A stretch of 36,410 nt of DNA, from contig JAQIDB010000088.1 of assembly GCA_027858225.1 (NCBI GenBank), positions 1-36,410 on the forward strand, written 5' to 3'. A model generated the notes under the pieces. It was not told the origin of the DNA and did no database searches. It saw only the letters and a program-made list of their open reading frames with translations. Position 1 is the first letter of the stretch, and the number at the start of each line of letters is the position of its first letter. Positions 1 to 10,700 of the stretch are shown one piece after another. A program made the position numbers and the translations under genes. The DNA comes from Candidatus Delongbacteria bacterium. GTDB lineage: Bacteria > UBA4055.

Positions 1-2246
1 TCGATCTGTTTTCCCTGATAGTGATCAACTGTTTTAATATTTTGTAAGTATTTACCTCCATATTTTTTAATAACATTATTTATTGTCAAAGATTCTTCAT
101 TTAAATCCATTAAAACAGATATGTCTTTTATTACTTTAGGGTACTTGGATAAGTCCTTCAATATGACGGTATCTTCAATACTCATACTATCTTCTACTAA
201 CATCTCAAAGCAGAATACATTATTCTTAATTTCAAATATCTTCGTTGTTTCATCAGACAACTTTCCAAAAATTGCTATTTTCTTTCCATTTGAGAAAACA
301 GATAAAGATTGTGATTTCTCGAAATAGTTTGGGATTTCTTTATTTTCAAATTTTATATCTTTTATTTTCTTGTTCGCAAAGAATTGGTCTGCAATTCCTT
401 TAATATCGTAAAAATCATACTCAAGCTCTGTTTCATTCCACTGCTGCTTTCTGTTGATGCCTGATAGTAAGACTGCAAAGGAGTTTTTTTCTTCTAATTC
501 TTTTTCTTTATGATAGAATATCTTTCCAACTTCAAAAATATTAATACTATCATATTTTCTTCGAATATTCTTATCTGCAATAAGTAATAACGAAATCAGA
601 CTAGAATTTCTTAAATGATTCATTTCCTCATTGAGTGGATGCTGTATCTTCACAGGTTTCTTTTCAAATGGAATACAAAACTTATGGTCTACCATGCTTT
701 TTGCAGATATTTCGTATAATCCCATTCCAACTAATTGTTCTCTGATAATATCAATTTCAAGCTCTTCTTTATCTTCATGTATGGTCAGATCTACATTCGA
801 TTTTATTTGTTCTGGTATTTTATCATATCCATATAACCTTACTACTTCTTCTATAAGGTCTATTTCTCTAGTAATATCAGGTCTAAATGTAGGTACTGTT
901 ACCATAAGAGTATCTTCTGTTTTTTCAACAGTTTTGAGGTCAATAGCATTTAAAGAAGAAATTATATCTTTTTTATCAATTTTAAATCCTAATAACTTTT
1001 CAGTTCTACTTAATCTTAGCTCTAAATTAAATTCTTCGATCTTCTTTGGATAAACATCGTAGATACCTTTTGCAGTTTTACCACCTGCAAGTTCATTGAT
1101 CAAAGCTGCAGCTCTATTAATAACAAATTCTGCATTATTAGGGTCAACTCCTCTTTCAAATCGTTTAGAAGAATCTGAAAATATATTCGTATGCTTAACA
1201 GTATGTCTTATATCTGCCAAATTAAAGTAAGCAACTTCTAGTAGAACATCAGTTGTTTTCTCAGTTACACCACTATTTAATCCACCCATTACACCTGCTA
1301 ATGCAACAGGTCTTTCTGCGTCGCAGATCAGTAATATGTCATCGTTTAATTTATATTTATTTTCATCTAAAGTTGTGAATTCTTCACCATTTTTAGCTTT
1401 TCTTACAATTATTTTTTTGCCAGCGATATCATTGTAATCAAAAGCGTGTAAAGGATGTCCTGTTTCCATTAGAACAAAATTTGTAATATCGACAACATTG
1501 TTTATTGGTCTTAATCCAACTGCAATTAATTTTTCCTGTAACCATTCTGGTGATTCTTTAACAACTATGTTCTTAATAAGTCTTGCAGAGTATCTTGGAC
1601 ATGCATCAGTATCTTTAATCTCAATATTTATAAAATCTTCAATTTTCTTATTACTTTCTTCAAGTTTGATTTCAGGAACTTTAAGTTCTTTTCCAGTCAA
1701 ATAAGCAAATTCACGACCAAATCCTAAATAACCCAAAGCGTCCGCTCGATTAGCTGTAACTTCAAGGTCAAAAACATGATCTTCAGAACCAAATAGTTCT
1801 TTCAATTGAGTTCCTGGTTGGTACTTATCATCCAGCACCATTATTCCATCATGATTACCAGATAATCCAAGCTCATCCTCAGCACAGATCATTCCGTTAG
1901 ATTCAATACCTCTCATTTTGGCTTTCTTGATCTTAAAATCAGGAAATTGTGCTCCAACAAGAGCGACAGGTACTGCTTGTCCTTTTTTAACATTCGGTGC
2001 TCCACATACAATTTGCAACTCTTCATTACCGACATCAACTTTACAAACAGTTAGTCTATCTGCATCAGGATGTTTTTCACATTCAGTAACTTTCCCAACG
2101 ACAAAGTTCTTAAAATCTTTATTGATATATTCAACTGATTCAGGTTCAAATCCTAAAATAGCCAGTTTATGTGCTATGTCGCTTGCGTTTGATGTATTTA
2201 TATTATGATCAACGTAATCTTTTAACCAATTTGCTGATATTTTCAT
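1..2246 (-). CDS. pheT: Phenylalanyl-tRNA synthetase beta subunit (partial, runs off left edge)
   Basis: Minus-strand reading frame from ATG at 2246 (MKISANWLKDYVDHNINTSNASDIAHKLAILGFEPESV...) stays open to position 1; tRNA-binding domain and B3/B4-like segments recognisable; directly downstream of pheS. Not in the ORF track because it is truncated. Confidence 0.95.
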   Translation of the reverse strand, partial: MKISANWLKDYVDHNINTSNASDIAHKLAILGFEPESVEYINKDFKNFVVGKVTECEKHPDADRLTVCKVDVGNEELQIVCGAPNVKKGQAVPVALVGAQFPDFKIKKAKMRGIESNGMICAEDELGLSGNHDGIMVLDDKYQPGTQLKELFGSEDHVFDLEVTANRADALGYLGFGREFAYLTGKELKVPEIKLEESNKKIEDFINIEIKDTDACPRYSARLIKNIVVKESPEWLQEKLIAVGLRPINNVVDITNFVLMETGHPLHAFDYNDIAGKKIIVRKAKNGEEFTTLDENKYKLNDDILLICDAERPVALAGVMGGLNSGVTEKTTDVLLEVAYFNLADIRHTVKHTNIFSDSSKRFERGVDPNNAEFVINRAAALINELAGGKTAKGIYDVYPKKIEEFNLELRLSRTEKLLGFKIDKKDIISSLNAIDLKTVEKTEDTLMVTVPTFRPDITREIDLIEEVVRLYGYDKIPEQIKSNVDLTIHEDKEELEIDIIREQLVGMGLYEISAKSMVDHKFCIPFEKKPVKIQHPLNEEMNHLRNSSLISLLLIADKNIRRKYDSINIFEVGKIFYHKEKELEEKNSFAVLLSGINRKQQWNETELEYDFYDIKGIADQFFANKKIKDIKFENKEIPNYFEKSQSLSVFSNGKKIAIFGKLSDETTKIFEIKNNVFCFEMLVEDSMSIEDTVILKDLSKYPKVIKDISVLMDLNEESLTINNVIKKYGGKYLQNIKTVDHYQGKQI

Positions 2247-2267
2247 TATCTATTCCAAAATTTATAT

Positions 2268-3278
2268 TTAAAATTGTTCAAGGAATCTCAGGTCATTTTC
2301 ATAAATATCTCTGATATCATTGATCCCATATTTTAACATTGTTAATCTTTCTATTCCTAGTCCGAATGCAAATCCTGTGTACTTTTCACTGTCAACACCG
2401 ACATTTTCGAGTAGTTTAGGGTGAACCATTCCACAACCACCAAGTTCTATCCAGCCACTATTCTTACATAGAGAACATCCTTTTCCACCACATTTAAAGC
2501 ATGTAACATCAACTTCAGCAGACGGTTCAGTGAAAGGGAAGTAATGTGGTCTGAATCTCACTTTTGTCTCATTCCCATAGAGAACTTTAAAGAAAGCCAG
2601 CAGGGTTCCTTTCAGTTCTGCAAAAGAAACATTTTCATCAACATACAATCCTTCACAATGCATAAACATTGCCGTATGTGTAGCATTTTCTTTTTCATTA
2701 CGATAAACTCTACCAGGGCATATTATCCTGTAAGGAGGATCAGTTTTTTCCATCGTTCTAATTTGGACAGAAGAGGTTTCGGTTCTTAATAATAGCTGAG
2801 AATCTTTATCAACATAGAGTGAATCAGTGATCTTTCTAGCAGGATGCCACTCAGGCATATTCAAAGCATCAAAAATATAATACTCAGTTTCAATTTCCGG
2901 ACCTGTAGCAACAGAAAATCCCATTTGCCTGAAAATTTGCTTTATCTCATCTCTCATTTTATATAGAGGATGGTATTTACCTACTGGTATGTTTCTACCG
3001 GGTAATGAAAGATCAATCTTATCTTCCTCGGTATTATTAAAACTTGATTTTAAATTATTTATCAAATCATAAGCCTCTTCTCGAAGCTTATTAAGTATTT
3101 TACCAAATTCTTTTTTTTCTTCATTTGCAACTTCTCTTATCTTTGAAAATAATTCCGGAATTTCACCTTTTTTGGAAAGAAATTTTATTCTATTTGCTTC
3201 AATAATTTCTAAAGTTTGTGAATTCTTAATCTCTTCTAAGATATTATCGCGTATCTGTTTTAACTTATCAATTTTCAT
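2268..3278 (-). CDS. pheS: Phenylalanyl-tRNA synthetase alpha subunit
   Basis: 336 aa ORF with class II aaRS motifs (GRVYRNEKENATHTAMFMHCEGLYVD, FGLGIERLTMLKYGINDIRDIYENDLRFLEQF). Confidence 0.97.
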   Translation of the reverse strand: MKIDKLKQIRDNILEEIKNSQTLEIIEANRIKFLSKKGEIPELFSKIREVANEEKKEFGKILNKLREEAYDLINNLKSSFNNTEEDKIDLSLPGRNIPVGKYHPLYKMRDEIKQIFRQMGFSVATGPEIETEYYIFDALNMPEWHPARKITDSLYVDKDSQLLLRTETSSVQIRTMEKTDPPYRIICPGRVYRNEKENATHTAMFMHCEGLYVDENVSFAELKGTLLAFFKVLYGNETKVRFRPHYFPFTEPSAEVDVTCFKCGGKGCSLCKNSGWIELGGCGMVHPKLLENVGVDSEKYTGFAFGLGIERLTMLKYGINDIRDIYENDLRFLEQF

Positions 3279-3475
3279 TTAACTACCTGTGTTTCTACAT
3301 CTGTAACTATATTATTTTTATAATTAAGCTATTTTAAGCAGTATTATTAGCTTATTTATTTTATAACTAAATTATTTAGGTAAAAATATAATTTTAGTGC
3401 TTAAAAGTCAATTACTTTAATTTTTTCTTAAAAGGTGGATAATTTATAAAAAGGGGGTAAAAAAACTGATTAATG

Positions 3476-3503
3476 AAAAAGGGAGCTAACATTGTTAACT
3501 CCC
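3476..3503 (-). terminator. Probable Rho-independent terminator of the tRNA cluster
   Basis: On the minus strand GGGAGTTAACAATGTTAGCTCCC hairpin followed by TTTTTC. Confidence 0.7.
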
Positions 3504-3509
3504 TTCTCG

Positions 3510-3593
3510 TACTGAAGACCGGACTTGAACCGGTACACTCCAAAGAGCGAGGGATTTTAAGTCCCTTGTGTCTACCAATTCCACCACTCCAGC
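3510..3593 (-). tRNA. tRNA-Leu (anticodon TAA)
   Basis: Minus strand GCTGGAGTGGTGGAATTGGTAGACACAAGGGACTTAAAATCCCTCGCTCTTTGGAGTGTACCGGTTCAAGTCCGGTCTTCAGTA; long variable arm, GGTTCAAGTCC T-loop. Confidence 0.93.
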
Positions 3594-3618
3594 AAACATT
3601 ATATGTGACTTTCTAGTG

Positions 3619-3690
3619 AGGCGACGACCAGATTTGAACTGGTGGATGGAAGTTTTGCAGACTTCTGCCTTACCACTTGGCTACGTCGCC
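3619..3690 (-). tRNA. tRNA-Cys (anticodon GCA)
   Basis: Minus strand GGCGACGTAGCCAAGTGGTAAGGCAGAAGTCTGCAAAACTTCCATCCACCAGTTCAAATCTGGTCGTCGCCT; cloverleaf with U73 discriminator. Confidence 0.93.
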
Positions 3691-3700
3691 AACAAAAATG

Positions 3701-3772
<72 letters not shown>

Positions 3773-3958
3773 TTTAGGGGGGCAATATAAATGATATTTT
3801 TTTTGTATGCAAGAGATATTTTGAATTATGTGCATTTATTCTTATAAAAAATCAAATTGTTACACATTCGCGATAGATTGTATAATTTATTGTTGCTATT
3901 TTAAAAAAAATGAATGATTTTCCTATATTATATAATAATAAACGAAGATCAATTCTGT

Positions 3959-6900
3959 ATGACCGTGATAAATCAAAGATATGAAACTGTTAAACTGCTT
4001 GGAGAAGGCGGATTTGGTAGTGTTTATAGTGTTAAAGATACTTTTGAGCATGATAAACTTCTTGCGTTAAAAAAAATAAAAACGGGCATCATATCTAAAA
4101 AAGCGGTTAATGTTTTTAAGCTTGAATTTAAATTTCTTACAAGTTTAATACATCCAAACCTTGTGAAAGTACATGATTTTGATATTGATAAAGATACAGA
4201 TGAACTGTTTTTTACCATGGAGCATATTAAGGGCAAATCTCTAAATAAATCACTAAAAGAAAGTTTTTCTTGGGAAAAAGTTGAAAATAATCTTATTCAG
4301 TCCTCAAGAGCTCTTTCATATATCCACTCTAAAGAAATTATTCACTATGATATAAAGCCTGACAATATCTTTATTGATGATTATGGTAGATTGAAGCTGA
4401 TGGATTTCGGTTTTGCAGGATCGAAAAATACTACGGAAGTTCGTGGAACTATGCAGTTTATTGCTCCTGAACTAATTCTAAAGAAGGAAATTACGAATCA
4501 AATAGATTTTTTCTCTCTTGGAGTTACATTCTACTATAGCATAACTGGCAAACTACCTTTCAAAGGAAAAGATAAACAAGAAATCATCGGGAATTCGATT
4601 CGCGGGAATTTCATACCTCTGAAGAAATTGAAACCTGATACTCCTGAGAAATTGATTCGAGTTATAAATAAATTGATGGACCCTGATCCTAAAAAAAGAT
4701 ATGACAATGCGGATGAAATAATTCTTGATCTTGTTGATGATCCAAAGAAACGATCTTCTGTTTTATTTCTTTTTACAGGACAAGGTATCAGATCTTATAT
4801 ATCATCTGGAAAGCTCATTGGGAGGACGGAGGAACTGAAAGTTCTGATGTCAAACTCTGCAAAAGTATTTCAAGAGCAAGTGTTTTTTGACAATAAACCG
4901 TTCTTTTTGATAGGGAGATATGGTAACGGAAAATCATCTATTCTCAGAGAGTATAAATATAAAATACAACTAAATGAAAATATTGATTATTTCAATGCGA
5001 ATTTTGTTAGAGGTGATGAAACAAAATATCAAGCATTTGAGATCATAATAGTTGAAATGTTTAGAGTTTATGAACTTAAACATGATGATTATCCTGAGCT
5101 GTCTTTTATATTTGAAAACAAATCTGAGATCGAAGATTTTGATGATTCTTCTCAAGCAAGAGTTCAAAAAATCAGAGAGATCGAAGCAATTACTGATTTC
5201 TTTGCTGATCTCTCCAAACAATATAAATTTGTACTCGAAGTTAAAGATTTTGGAAATGCAAATTCTTCTTCTATTAATTTGTTTGAAAATCTTACCAGGA
5301 TCATGAGAAAATATCCTGAAAATGCAATGTCATTTACAATTGTTACAACCGTACAAACTGAAAATTTAAAGTCCTATCACAAGATAACGATTAAAAGGCT
5401 AAAACCTAATATTCATCAATTAGATATAAATCCACTAAAAGTAGATGAAACAAGAGAGTATGTTCAAAATTTGCTTTTATACAGTGATTATAATAAATTC
5501 CCGGAAGAATTATTAAGCTTTGTTCATCGATTCACAGGGGGAGTCCCGTTTTATATAAATGAGCTGTTTATATACTTATTCAGTAATAATTATTTATCGA
5601 GATCGAAATCGAAGTGGGTGATTAACCCTGCGTTTATGACTGAACTAAGCCTTGGCTTGAGAGATATTACATATAAGAATTTTAAGAAATTTTCAAATAT
5701 AGAACAAGCGATAATTAAAGAGTTGAAAATTTTAGAAAGACCTACTCCTTTTAAGTACATGAATATTGTTTCAAAAGTCTCAATGGTCGATAAAAAGATT
5801 TTGATAAAATTCCTTCATAAATTATCAGACAGTGAGGTAATTGAAAAGATAAAATACCATGATGGATTTAGGTACTACATCACTAAGAAATTATTTTTAG
5901 ATTCGGTTGTTAAAGATTTTTCAAAAGAGCAATATGCACGTTGGAATAATAAAACAGCTTCAATGCTAGAAAAAGAATATGGCATTAACAATGAAACAAT
6001 TTATGCTCTAGCAGATTATTATTTCAGAAGTCCTCAAAAAGACAAAGCAAAAGAGATGCTTCAACTGGCGATTAGCAAATCATCAGAAGAAAACAACCTG
6101 GAATTTGCTGTAACGAACTTAAAAAGATACTTGGCAATTGAAACAGAACCTAAGAGTAAGATCAATATCTTCATATCCATAATCCAGAATCTATCAATTT
6201 TAGGTGATTACAACAAGGTTCTTGACCAAATAGTAAAATTTGAAGGTGAAGGGCATACTCTAACTTTAATTAACAAACTCAACATAACTCTTGTAAAATT
6301 TGATTCCTCCTTTAAGGCTGGCCGCTATAACTACCTTGATGAAACAAGAAGCTGGTTATTTGATTTTAAACTTAAGGGTAAAATTCCAAAAGAGGTAAGA
6401 GCTTCTTACCTAACTTGGCTTGGAGATTTTCATAAAAATGATGGAAATTTAAATAAATCACTTAAATTTTATAAAAAAGCATTCAATTATCATAAATCGG
6501 CAAAACGGGAACTCTTAAAATCCAAGGTAATGCTTAAAATAGCTAAAGTTCTAATATTAAAAGGTGAAATAAAACTATTAAGAGATCAAATATTTGAAGT
6601 TTTGGATATTTTCAAGAAATACAATGAAATAGATCTTATCCTGGAAACTTATTATACTCTAGGGGAGTATTATCGGCAAATTAATAATTTTGAAAATTCT
6701 TTAAGTTCATTTAATGATTGTAATATTTTAGCTAAAGAACAAAATAATATTGTTCATGAAGTTAAATCTTCTCATAAGTTGGCAGAATTTAAGATAGAAT
6801 CATTACAATACAAAGATGCTCTTTCATTGATCAATTGTGGAGTAGAGAAGCCTGAAGATATAAATATAGTTGATCTTACCGGAGATATTTACTACTACCG

Positions 6901-7654
6901 TTCAATTTTGAATTATCAGCTTGGGAAACTCGAAGATGCTGGGGATGATATAAATAAATGTATTAATGTAAGAAATCTCCTCAAGAGAAAGGGTAAATTA
7001 GGGGAAGCTTATATTCAGAAGGGGAAAATATTTGTTCGTCAATGTAAATTTGTAGAAGCGAAAAATGTAATGGAAATATTAAATGATTTTATTACCAAAG
7101 AAAATAAAAAATTCATGATAAAGTATCAAATACTGGAATCATTGATACTCATCGGAGGAAATAAATCTAAGAAAGCTTTAAGTATTCTTACAAAATTGAT
7201 TAAATTAATAGATAAGATCGGTAACTTGCCAGAACGGATATCCGTCAATATTCTCCTTGCGATAGTATATGATAAGTTAGGAGATTTCAATAATACTCTG
7301 GGAACGATAGGACGTACTTATGCGCTTTATATTCAAAATAAAGAACTGTTGGTGGCAAACAGACTCTTAAACCTTAAGTTGATGTCATTCTACAATAAAG
7401 CAAAAGCTTATGCTGGTGCACATGAAGACGGTATTCGTGAAATGTCGGGTATAATTCAAATGATAGGAAATTATAAAATTCCTTTTTATAAAGCTACTGT
7501 GAATTATAATTTAGGGAATATTTACTATGATACAAATGAGACTTATCGAGCTGTCGCATGTTATAAGGTTGCAGTCAGAGAATATGAAAAACTTTCGCCC
7601 AATTATCCTGAACTTAAAAGAATAAATGAAATAATTAAAAAAGAAGAAGGTTAA
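3959..7654 (+). CDS. Serine/threonine protein kinase with AAA/NACHT-like ATPase and TPR repeats
   Basis: GEGGFGSVYSV glycine loop, LALKKI lysine, HYDIKPDNIF catalytic loop, DFG, APE; then ATPase P-loop GRYGNGKSS and a long helical TPR-like C-terminus. Listed ORF starts at 3914; the Met at 3959 (MTVINQRYETVKLLGEGG) is the more likely start. Confidence 0.85.
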   Translation: MTVINQRYETVKLLGEGGFGSVYSVKDTFEHDKLLALKKIKTGIISKKAVNVFKLEFKFLTSLIHPNLVKVHDFDIDKDTDELFFTMEHIKGKSLNKSLKESFSWEKVENNLIQSSRALSYIHSKEIIHYDIKPDNIFIDDYGRLKLMDFGFAGSKNTTEVRGTMQFIAPELILKKEITNQIDFFSLGVTFYYSITGKLPFKGKDKQEIIGNSIRGNFIPLKKLKPDTPEKLIRVINKLMDPDPKKRYDNADEIILDLVDDPKKRSSVLFLFTGQGIRSYISSGKLIGRTEELKVLMSNSAKVFQEQVFFDNKPFFLIGRYGNGKSSILREYKYKIQLNENIDYFNANFVRGDETKYQAFEIIIVEMFRVYELKHDDYPELSFIFENKSEIEDFDDSSQARVQKIREIEAITDFFADLSKQYKFVLEVKDFGNANSSSINLFENLTRIMRKYPENAMSFTIVTTVQTENLKSYHKITIKRLKPNIHQLDINPLKVDETREYVQNLLLYSDYNKFPEELLSFVHRFTGGVPFYINELFIYLFSNNYLSRSKSKWVINPAFMTELSLGLRDITYKNFKKFSNIEQAIIKELKILERPTPFKYMNIVSKVSMVDKKILIKFLHKLSDSEVIEKIKYHDGFRYYITKKLFLDSVVKDFSKEQYARWNNKTASMLEKEYGINNETIYALADYYFRSPQKDKAKEMLQLAISKSSEENNLEFAVTNLKRYLAIETEPKSKINIFISIIQNLSILGDYNKVLDQIVKFEGEGHTLTLINKLNITLVKFDSSFKAGRYNYLDETRSWLFDFKLKGKIPKEVRASYLTWLGDFHKNDGNLNKSLKFYKKAFNYHKSAKRELLKSKVMLKIAKVLILKGEIKLLRDQIFEVLDIFKKYNEIDLILETYYTLGEYYRQINNFENSLSSFNDCNILAKEQNNIVHEVKSSHKLAEFKIESLQYKDALSLINCGVEKPEDINIVDLTGDIYYYRSILNYQLGKLEDAGDDINKCINVRNLLKRKGKLGEAYIQKGKIFVRQCKFVEAKNVMEILNDFITKENKKFMIKYQILESLILIGGNKSKKALSILTKLIKLIDKIGNLPERISVNILLAIVYDKLGDFNNTLGTIGRTYALYIQNKELLVANRLLNLKLMSFYNKAKAYAGAHEDGIREMSGIIQMIGNYKIPFYKATVNYNLGNIYYDTNETYRAVACYKVAVREYEKLSPNYPELKRINEIIKKEEG

Positions 7655-7709
7655 CCATAATTTCCAAAACACTAATACTTTAACAGTGAATAAGTGATTA
7701 CTCAATTTT

Positions 7710-10700
7710 ATGAAATTTAATGAAATATTTAAAAAGAGAACTAATCATCTTACTAGATCAATAATTTCAAAAGAAATAATTGATGTAGTTTTTAGATTAT
7801 TACTGGCTTTATTGATTTCTTTGCTGATACTTTCGGTCATTGAATTATCATACAATATGGATAGTATTTATCGTACTACTATTATGGTGATATATATGTT
7901 TATTATCGCTATTTTTAGCATTCGTGTTATCACAAGGTTCTTCCGCAATAATATTCAATACTTTAATCCAGATCGTACTAAATTCATTTCATTAGATCGT
8001 CAATATCCTAAACTGAAATTTTTATTTATACATGACTTATTACAAGTGAAAGAGCATTTTAAGAGTGATGATCATTCTATAATTGATAATGCAATTAGCC
8101 TTAATGCGAGTAAATTCAACTCTTATAATTCGCCAAAAATTTTTAAGAATCGTTATATTCTTAAAAATATCATTCTACCTGTTATCCTTATAATATTTAT
8201 GGTAATACCTTACAAGCATCTCCCGATAAAGAATTCTTTTTTTAGGCTTATAAACTTTAATACAGAATTTAAAAATCCTTCCACTCACGAAATGTTCCTA
8301 ATAAATAAGAACTTTACAATTATTCAAGGGAATGAAGCAAATATATCGTGTAAAATCTCTGGTATGTTACCTGATCAAGTTCAAATACATAAACGACCAG
8401 TAGGTTCTGAAATTTTTTCTTCAGTGAATGTATCATTGCTGGATTCAACAGCTGTGTATAACGATAGCCCGTTACAAAATTATTATTATTTTTTCAGTTC
8501 AGAAGAATCCCATTCTGATACAGGTTTTGTGAAAGTGTTAAAAAGACCTGAGATAAGTAGTTTTAAGATCAGGATAGATTATCCAGCCTACACAAAGCTA
8601 AAAAGTGAATATTACCAAGATTTCATTGGATTAATTACGGTTTTGAAAGGGAGTAATGTAACATTCGACATTGAGCCATCTAATGAACTGGATTCTTTGA
8701 AAATATTATACAAGCATAAAAAAGATTTTTTTTCAGAAAAACTTGAAAAGAATAAAACGACTTTTAAATATAAAACGAAGATGTATAAAGACACTGAATT
8801 CTATTTCAAATTGTATTATTCATCTGATTCCTTATTGATATCGAATAATAATCCTATTGTATACAAAGCAAATATTTTGAATGATAGTTACCCAATAGTT
8901 AATTTGATTCTACCAGATGATAATTTTCAGTTAGGTGAAAACTTGGAATTTCCAATATTTGCCACAGCATTTGATGATTTTTCAATTAAGAATATCTCTC
9001 TTTATTCTAGAAAAATACTTGCTTTTTCTACATTTGACTCAAAAGATAATTCTCGATTTATATCAGAGAAAATATCATTCGAACAAAAATCGGATGGAGT
9101 ATGTGTTGTTAATACCTTGAAAATAATCGAAGGACTTAATCTTCTACCGGATGATAAAGTAGAGATCTTTATTCGAGCTTACGACAATGATAATATCTCA
9201 GGACCAAAGTTCACTGATTCAAAGCATCTTTTTTTAATAGTTCCTTCATTAGAACAGCTTTTTGAAGAAACTGCAAGTAACTACGAAACTCAAAATAAAG
9301 CTATAAAATCTGAAATTTTACGAAATAGTAAAATCAGAGAAGATATAGAGGAGCTTACGCAAAAATTAAGAAAAGAAAATGTAGTTGAATGGCAAGATCG
9401 TAAGGATATAAACAAGATAGCGGATGAGCAAAATAAGATGCTAGACAATATCAAAAATGTTGAGCAGCAAATACAAAAGAATATTGATCTGCTAGATAAA
9501 AATACGATGCTTAGTACAGAAACAATGAAAAAGTATAAAGAACTCCAGAAAATGGTAGGAGAGCTACTAACAAAAGACATGAAGGAAAAACTTGAAAAGC
9601 TGTCAGAATTGTCAAAAAGTACAGAACTTGATAAAAATAAAATGAATGAGCTTTTAGAAGGGTTTGAAGAACAGCAGGAAGAATTTCAAAAGGGACTGGA
9701 TAAGACATTGGAGATATTGCAGCAGATTAAGCAAGAGTATCAACTGGATAAATTAATAAAATTATCTGAAGAAATGATCAAAGAGCAAAACATTATTAAT
9801 GATCAAATACCTGAATTGTCAGATATTGAGAAACAATTGGTTGATAAAGAGGGAAAAATTGAAGATTCATTTAATCTATTGAAAAATGAAGTACATTCTC
9901 TAAAAAATGAGATGAAAGATAGTAATGTAAAACAGGAATTAGAGAATCTCGTCAATGATGTTAGTTCTGAAAAAATACCTGATGAATTTACAGATATGAA
10001 AGAAAATCTAAATCTTTCAGATAAGGAGAAAGCTGGCGAGTCGGGAGAAAATCTTAGAAATGATTTTCTTGGAATAAAAAATTCTCTTACTGATATCAAA
10101 GATAAGATTGTTGAAGAAAAGAAAGATGAGATTAGCAAAGAGCTGGATATAATAATCTCTGAATTATTATTTATCTCTAATGAAATAGAGAAGCTAAAGA
10201 ATTTCTCAAATAAATTAGCTTACAATTCCAGTCATGCAGTAGAGTTAATTAAAAGGAATGCAGGAATAGAGAAATTATTCAAGGACATAAATCCAAAGAT
10301 ATTCTCTGTAGCAAAGAAAACTTTTTTTGTTGATAATCAAGTTATCGCAAAAGTTGGAAGAATACTCGAGCAATTTGATACGATCTCGAGAATACTAGAA
10401 AATCGTCATTTTTCTGTTTCAACAGATAGACATAAGTATATCATGGGTACTGTAAATCAACTTATTGTACTCCTTGACAAGGCTAAAGATGAAATGAACA
10501 ATTCAAAATCAGCTTCTGGTTTAGAAGAGATGTTGAAAAAGATGGAAGAAATGGCTGCTATGCAAGCCGCACTGAACTCAGAAAGTCAAAATGCAATGCA
10601 AGGAGATCAATCTGGACAGAACTCTATGTCAAAAATGCAAGAGATGATGAATAAGTTAGCACAGGAACAATCACAATTGTCTGAAGCTTTATCTCAAATG

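Noticed and set aside
121-2208. Plus-strand ORFs 121-327, 631-1053, 1498-1704, 1918-2208
   Set aside because: Antisense to pheT, which reads through continuously on the minus strand; low-complexity Ser/Leu/Ile-rich translations.
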